Positions 19,663 to 22,622 of a stretch of 22,622 nucleotides of DNA are shown here, piece after piece. Both the position numbers and the translations under genes were made by a program. Source of the stretch: Elysia marginata (taxonomy: Eukaryota > Mollusca > Gastropoda > Plakobranchidae); contig BMAT01007857.1 in assembly GCA_019649035.1 (NCBI GenBank), positions 213,285 to 235,906 on the forward strand. Reading direction: 5' to 3'. Under the pieces are notes generated by a model, which saw only the letters and a program-made list of their open reading frames with translations, was not told where the DNA came from and searched no databases. Every line of letters starts with the position of its first letter. The stretch's first letter is position 1.

Positions 19663-21511
19663 GGATGGTAATTGTAGAGATGGTAATGTTAGTGATGGTG
19701 GTTGTGACTATGTTATTAGTATTTAAAAACTGTTAAGATGTTGAACACTTACGGTGTAACAATTTCTGCAGCATTGGCAAACTCATCACTATTCTTGGCT
19801 GCAAACTGCACAATCAGAGGTCGGTCATCTGATTTTTAAATAAAAATGAAATGTTTTAGTAGAATACGTAATAATAACTACATTGAACAGCTAACATAAT
19901 CCTCAATTACGTCCTGTTCTATATTCAAAGCAAAGACTCATATGAAGGAATTGGCAATTTTTAAATCTAAAAAAAAAATGATAATCAATATAATTTGCTA
20001 ACTGAATGCATACTATATGTCTATATGTCACTGTAAAGCAAAGAGCGTTTTTATACAGCGCCTAATCCACTTATATGCGCTACGCTCTTTACATGAGTTC
20101 CCTGACAGTGACATGCCATTACCAAACCAAAGTACCTTATAAACTCACAGAGGAGCAGCAAATAAAGTGAATCACTCTAGCGTCACTGACAAGATCTTCC
20201 TCTGCCTATAGTTGCGCACTGCTTTAACGCATAAACAAGGCAAAGAAAATGTGTGTAAATAGCGTTTCTCAAGAATTAAACGTTGAACTGCCAAAAGCAG
20301 TACTCGAACCCCAGAGCTCTTGGTCCGCCGAGCATGTACCACTAGACCACAGCGCCACTATGCATATATATTCTGTCAGGGAAAAGGAACTATAATTTTG
20401 TCATTTTCAGGCTGAAATTAGTTAGACAACCACTCACCATAGCTTGTTGTAAAGTCAGTATCCCTTGCTTTTATGCTTTTCACAAAGCTGTCGGAGATTA
20501 TCATCGGGGTGAAGGCCAGGTCACACTTGTACTTACGCACAAGCTTACGGAATGCATGCCTAAATATAAAGTCAAGATAGAAAATTATGGAAGATATTAA
20601 TTAAGTTTTAAACCACTAGCAGAACTGTAATTAAGCTGACCCCTTGAAAAATAAATGATGAATCTTTTGATGGTTGCATTTTCTATAATTTCATTTCGAT
20701 AGAGATATTTTATTTTCACAATAATACTCTTCACAACCAGTGTTAATTAATTGGATGTAAAAAGTTCTAGTTTGAGAAAATGTTCTTTAAAAAAAAGTTT
20801 ACTTTTCGTTCTTTTCCTTCATTATCAAATGAGCAAAAATTGAAATAATATCTGTCTCCAAAATATTGATGATTTTGTGATTTTTTGAAAACTTTTTAGA
20901 GCGCAGAAAAATACACTGTTCAAAATCAAATAGCAGCAGCTTTGAAAGTGTAAATTGCAACATCTTACTTATATATTCACACTGTTTGGGAAACATTTAG
21001 TAGCTGTGGTAAGACATAAAGATTAAAAATGAGAAAACCTATGAATGGAGTACAGACTTTTTTTTATAATCCTTATTAAGATCAGCTATGTTGATTTATG
21101 TGTCATGCAGGTCATTTGGAGGTGAGATGTTTTTTTTCTTGGTGATATTTAGTACCATAAACATTGTTTAAGTCGATCCCCAATGCAAATAGTGACTTAG
21201 GTGAGAAATTGAGTTTTGTGGAAGTCTGTATAAATAAATGTTCCCTATGGATACACACAAAAAAGGATAAAGTTACCTGAAAATTGACTGGAGAAGCTTT
21301 GAATTAAACAGAGTTGACTTTTATTATAATTTTTTTATATACAATGTGTTGAAAAAACATAAAATTCTTACTTTGAATATCGAACCATGGGGGCACAAAT
21401 TTTCACCACCTCTTTTTCTTCAAAGAGAGCCATTGGAGTCAAGTAGCTGAATCTCTCTTTTGATGTTTCATTTGGAAGTAAAATCTCGTTTGAGAAGTCC
21501 AAAGCTGCCAT
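14584..21511 (-). CDS. DUS4L: tRNA-dihydrouridine(20a/20b) synthase, DUS4L-like, complete, 8 exons
   Basis: The product reduces uridine to dihydrouridine at D-loop positions 20a/20b of cytoplasmic tRNAs, using FMN and NAD(P)H (family knowledge: yeast Dus4, animal DUS4L). Coding segments on the minus strand are 21511-21372, 20559-20438, 19828-19753, 18356-18315, 17747-17607, 16754-16546, 15879-15794 and 14748-14584. Together they give 981 bases, or 326 residues plus TGA, close to the roughly 317 residues I recall for the human protein. The N-terminal barrel motif CAPMVRYSK is at 39-47 and TPMI at 64-67. VQF is at 94-96 and NCGCPQRWA at 121-129, with C124 the expected catalytic cysteine. SIKIRIH is at 164-170, VHGRT at 193-197, ANGDIRS at 223-229 and ARG at 248-250. 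Residues 273-326 form the C-terminal helical tRNA-binding part. An in-frame TAA at 21517-21515 fixes the ATG. No frameshift or internal stop was seen. Confidence 0.95.
14749..15793 (-). other. DUS4L intron 7
   Basis: A 1045-bp GT-AG intron. It is AT-rich, with an AACAAC run near 15421-15435 and TA-rich simple sequence near 15060-15105. Nothing else was recognised. Confidence 0.85.
15794..15879 (-). CDS. DUS4L: DUS4L exon 7
   Basis: It encodes residues 244-272, including GVMAARGILANPAMYAGY, the end of the barrel, and TPLECIKDW. The acceptor is TCTTACAG|GCGTAA and the donor is GACTGG|GTGAGT. It ends in phase 0. Confidence 0.94.
15880..16545 (-). other. DUS4L intron 6
   Basis: A 666-bp GT-AG intron with several A-runs (16317-16330, 16430-16440). 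No embedded element was recognised. Confidence 0.85.
16546..16754 (-). CDS. DUS4L: DUS4L exon 6
   Basis: This is the largest coding exon, covering residues 174-243 and the first base of codon 244. It carries the FMN-phosphate motifs HFITVHGRTKEQR (H194) and VPVVANGDIRSLDD. The acceptor is TTCTTCAG|GGATAC and the donor is GGATG|GTGAGT. Confidence 0.94.
16755..17606 (-). other. DUS4L intron 5
   Basis: An 852-bp intron. More than half of it is the inverted-repeat element at 16938-17461. Confidence 0.85.
16938..17461. mobile_element. 524-bp element with ~44-bp terminal inverted repeats (intron 5)
   Basis: The left terminus (16938-16981) starts GTAGGTTTTAACCGACTA and ends AGCCCAAATTCTGAGTT. The right terminus (17417-17461), reverse-complemented, starts GTAGGTTTCTAACAGACTA and ends AGCCCAAATCCTGAATT. 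About 37 of 45 positions agree with one gap. Degenerate internal copies of the same motif recur near 17028, 17097, 17174 and 17272 (for example CTGTAGGTTTCTAAACTGCT). No coding capacity and no clear target duplication were seen. Confidence 0.75.
17607..17747 (-). CDS. DUS4L: DUS4L exon 5
   Basis: It encodes residues 127-173 and part of 174. The peptide has WAMVEGYGACLISKPDLV followed by FTVSIKIRIHNNI, the K166/R168 region that contacts FMN and substrate. The acceptor is TTTTTAG|ATGGG. The donor ATCAG|GTGTGG is the least consensus-like in the gene. Confidence 0.93.
17748..18314 (-). other. DUS4L intron 4
   Basis: A 567-bp GT-AG intron. No embedded element was recognised. Confidence 0.85.
18315..18356 (-). 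CDS. DUS4L: DUS4L exon 4 (42-bp micro-exon with the catalytic cysteine)
   Basis: This 42-bp exon encodes YCDGVDLNCGCPQ and part of R127. It contains C124 of the GCP motif, the expected catalytic acid in Dus enzymes. The acceptor is TTTCCAG|ATACTG and the donor is CAAAG|GTATTT. It is far too short to appear as an open frame and was found by joining phases between exons 3 and 5. Confidence 0.93.
18758..18957. mobile_element. 200-bp inverted-repeat element in intron 3
   Basis: CTAGCAAAATGGC at 18758-18770 is the perfect reverse complement of GCCATTTTGCTAG at 18945-18957. The left half resembles the repeat at 13035-13130. It is non-coding and MITE-sized. The open frames crossing it are not conserved-looking. 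Confidence 0.65.
19502..19706. repeat. (GAT)n microsatellite in intron 3
   Basis: GATGAT-rich DNA with interruptions and a pure (GAT)10 core at 19631-19660. The Asp-rich and Met-rich open frames on the plus strand are reading-frame artefacts of this repeat. Confidence 0.95.
19753..19828 (-). CDS. DUS4L: DUS4L exon 3
   Basis: It encodes residues 88-113 in part and is entered in phase 1. The acceptor is AATCAG|ATGACC and the donor is ACACC|GTAAGT. The peptide includes RPLIVQFAAKN and then the helix DEFANAAEIV, matching the PLIVQFAAND segment of DUS4L proteins. Q95 is the usual FMN-contacting glutamine. Confidence 0.94.
19829..20437 (-). other. DUS4L intron 2
   Basis: A 609-bp intron. More than half of it is the SINE at 20037-20357. 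Confidence 0.85.
20037..20357 (-). mobile_element. tRNA-derived SINE, family 2 (intron 2)
   Basis: On the minus strand it begins TGGCGCTGTGGTCTAGTGG, with A box TGGTCTAGTGG (20339-20349) and B box GGTTCGAGTAC (20300-20310). The body differs wholly from family 1. The 3' part has GTAAAGAGCGTAGCGCATA and GGCGCTGTATAAAAACGCTC, similar in kind to the GCGCTATATAAA tails of Deu-type and other SINEs. Flanking TGCATACTATATGTCT and TGCATATATATTCTGT may be a decayed target duplication. It lies in the same orientation as the host gene. Confidence 0.8.
20438..20559 (-). CDS. DUS4L: DUS4L exon 2
   Basis: It encodes residues 47-87 and the first base of codon 88. The acceptor is TTTAG|GCATG and the donor is TATG|GTGAGTG. 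The peptide carries KLVRKYKCDLAFTPMI and SFVKSIKARDTDF. The TPM segment contributes to the FMN site in Dus enzymes. Confidence 0.94.
20560..21371 (-). other. DUS4L intron 1
   Basis: An 812-bp GT-AG intron. It is AT-rich, and no repeat family or gene was recognised. The short minus-strand frame at 20799-20996 lacks coding character. Confidence 0.85.
21372..21511 (-). CDS. DUS4L: DUS4L exon 1 (coding part)
   Basis: It encodes residues 1-46 and the first two bases of codon 47. The start context is GTTATGG, with a purine at -3 and G at +4, and an in-frame TAA lies two codons upstream. The first 36 or so residues are a poorly conserved N-terminal extension. The conserved barrel begins with VVKICAPMVRYS. 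The donor reads AAA|GTAAG. Confidence 0.93.
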
Positions 21512-21546
21512 AACTTAGAGTTCTTTCCAATTAAGCAAGAGTCATT
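21512..21546 (-). other. candidate 5'-UTR part of exon 1, entered by a splice acceptor
   Basis: Just upstream of the start, the gene strand reads TTTTATTTCCTTTTCAG|AATGAC, a strong pyrimidine tract followed by CAG. This could be the acceptor of an intron lying wholly in the 5' UTR. A gene-strand donor-like ACAG|GTAAAA sits near 22241. Transcription might instead begin nearby and ignore this site. Confidence 0.35.
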
Positions 21547-21586
21547 CTGAAAAGGAAATAAAATGCACAAGGAGAGTATAAGAAGG

Positions 21587-21626
21587 AGGTCTTTATTTAG
21601 GGGGTCTTATTTGAGGGGTTCCACTG
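21587..21626 (-). repeat. solo end of the CAGTGGAACCCCTC repeat family
   Basis: Reverse-complemented, it begins CAGTGGAACCCCTCAAATAA and continues with GACCCCCTAAATAAAGACC. It matches the terminus of the 12414-12574 element. No opposing end was found nearby. It lies 76 bases upstream of the DUS4L start codon, so it is in the 5' UTR, a UTR intron or the promoter. Confidence 0.7.
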
Positions 21627-21689
21627 TTAATCTGATTGGGTTCATACACACATATCTTTTCGTTAGACAGAGTTTTTCCCTTCTTTAAA

Positions 21690-22245
21690 CCTGAAGCCCG
21701 TTACATAGCGGGAAGACTTGCAAACAGTTTTCCGTTTGCCCTATGCAACGACTAGGCCTAATTTGCCACTGTTCGTTACAACTACAAGCACTTGAGAGCT
21801 TTCGCAAACAGCCTCCAGAGATAGTTTATGGCGAAATCACACGATGATTGGTAGAATTTTCATAGCACAATTTCCGGATGAAATCAATCAAAATTTAAAT
21901 TAGTCCTCCAGTTTACTGTTTGCTAAACAGATGTTTTGCTGATCTTATTTATTATTAAAAAATAAAATTATATATCAAACAAAGCTTAATGAACAAATTT
22001 TCTAACATAGTCAGTCTTTCATTGATTTAACCCAATCTTTGGCCTTGAACATGAGGTGGTGGCCGAGAACTATTCGCTACATTGGAACAAGAACGCTTCC
22101 ATTTTCCAAACCGTTCCCCTGCTCATGGCGAATGTTCGTGCTACGCAACAGACCTCAGGACACACATTTACTAAACCAGCAACTCAGTTCCTGTGCCAAA
22201 ACATGTGTCTGATCTAAATCTCATCTGCGCAGACAGGTTTTTACC
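21690..22245 (-). promoter_or_regulatory. likely upstream/promoter region of DUS4L
   Basis: This stretch is less AT-rich than its surroundings and has more CpG. A CCAAT motif occurs on the gene strand (ATTGG on plus, near 21846). The start site cannot be placed from sequence alone. The segment could also contain a first non-coding exon. Confidence 0.3.
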
Positions 22246-22622
22246 TGTAAGTGTAATAGATGACCATTTTCTTTATATGAATTTTAACTAAATTAATGTT
22301 GATGGTCTAGAGTGGGTTTAAATATCTCAAACTCAAAACATTTTTCAATTATCTAGATAATCTATATAAGATTTTCTTGGTCTAGATCTGACTTGATGTA
22401 TCTGACGATTTGACTATAAATTTACCGATACTAAATTAGCCTGTCTAGAGTAGATCTAGATCTAGGCTTCTAGCCCTCGTCAAAAATCACATCAAACGTT
22501 TGAAAGTGAAAGTAGGCAACTATTATGAAATTGAAAAGTGAAACTGAAAGTAAAGACTTTTATAGGAAACGTGTACTTTGAAATTTTGTGAGATCGCAAC
22601 TCGGCTTACCCACGGCTACCTA
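21860..22622. other. upstream flank, no supported gene
   Basis: The region is AT-rich except for 22030-22240. A 53-codon plus-strand frame starts at 22051, has an Arg/Trp-rich beginning and is unsupported by any family. TCTAGATCTAGATCTAGG-type words return at about 22440-22470. Confidence 0.45.

Larger units (their letters stand above)
18357..19752 (-). other. DUS4L intron 3
   Basis: A 1396-bp intron, the longest in the gene. It contains an inverted-repeat element (18758-18957) and a GAT-rich microsatellite (19502-19706) whose right edge lies about 46 bases from exon 3. Confidence 0.85.

Noticed and set aside
19502-19736. Acidic (Asp-rich) and poly-Met frames
   Set aside because: They are two frames of the same GAT microsatellite inside intron 3.
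1-22622. CRISPR array, bacterial operon, phage or defence system
   Set aside because: The sequence is eukaryotic with spliced exons and SINEs. No regularly spaced repeats with unique spacers and no clustered bacterial-type genes occur.

Overview
This window is eukaryotic and almost certainly from a metazoan. It holds one spliced protein-coding gene with GT-AG introns, embedded in AT-rich, repeat-dense DNA carrying tRNA-derived SINEs, relics of non-LTR retrotransposons, short inverted-repeat elements and long microsatellites. There are no prokaryotic operons, no CRISPR array and no free-standing tRNA or rRNA gene. The many TCTAGATC-rich stretches, the AGGCCT motifs, the (GA)n/(CT)n tracts and the SINE types look like a mollusc, perhaps a gastropod. 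That placement is an impression and was not tested by any search.

The right third (14584-21511, minus strand) is a complete eight-exon gene for a tRNA-dihydrouridine(20a/20b) synthase of the DUS4L type. Every exon junction could be read by eye. All seven introns are GT-AG and phase-consistent, and the joined coding sequence is 981 bases (326 residues plus stop). It keeps the N-terminal APMVRYSK motif, the GCP catalytic cysteine and the FMN-binding motifs. The start is fixed by an in-frame TAA two codons upstream. The introns carry other elements: a SINE in intron 2, a (GAT)n tract and a short inverted-repeat element in intron 3, and a 524-bp element with long terminal inverted repeats in intron 5.

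The left two thirds (1-14583) hold no gene that I can support. In order they contain: unrecognised AT-rich DNA (1-2179); a 92-bp tandem repeat plus a 168-bp direct duplication (2180-3189); CTAGATCT-rich DNA with a GC-rich inverted repeat (3400-5000); a broken reverse-transcriptase relic interrupted by an antisense SINE (5707-6215); a minisatellite (6519-6890) beside a 530-bp purine tract (6898-7428); a SINE with a perfect 16-bp target-site duplication (7662-7979); polypyrimidine tracts (8230-8960 and 9295-9545); the 3' end of a LINE (9802-10283); a second full SINE with a 12-bp duplication (10701-11028); a palindrome-bounded segment (11260-11451); and a small MITE-like element (12414-12574).

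The extreme right (21547-22622) is the 5' flank of the DUS4L gene. It holds one end of the same MITE family and a possible 5'-UTR splice acceptor. I found no novel multi-gene system. The most informative observations are the insertion structures with readable duplications, the nested SINE-in-LINE relic, and the inverted-repeat elements inside the introns.
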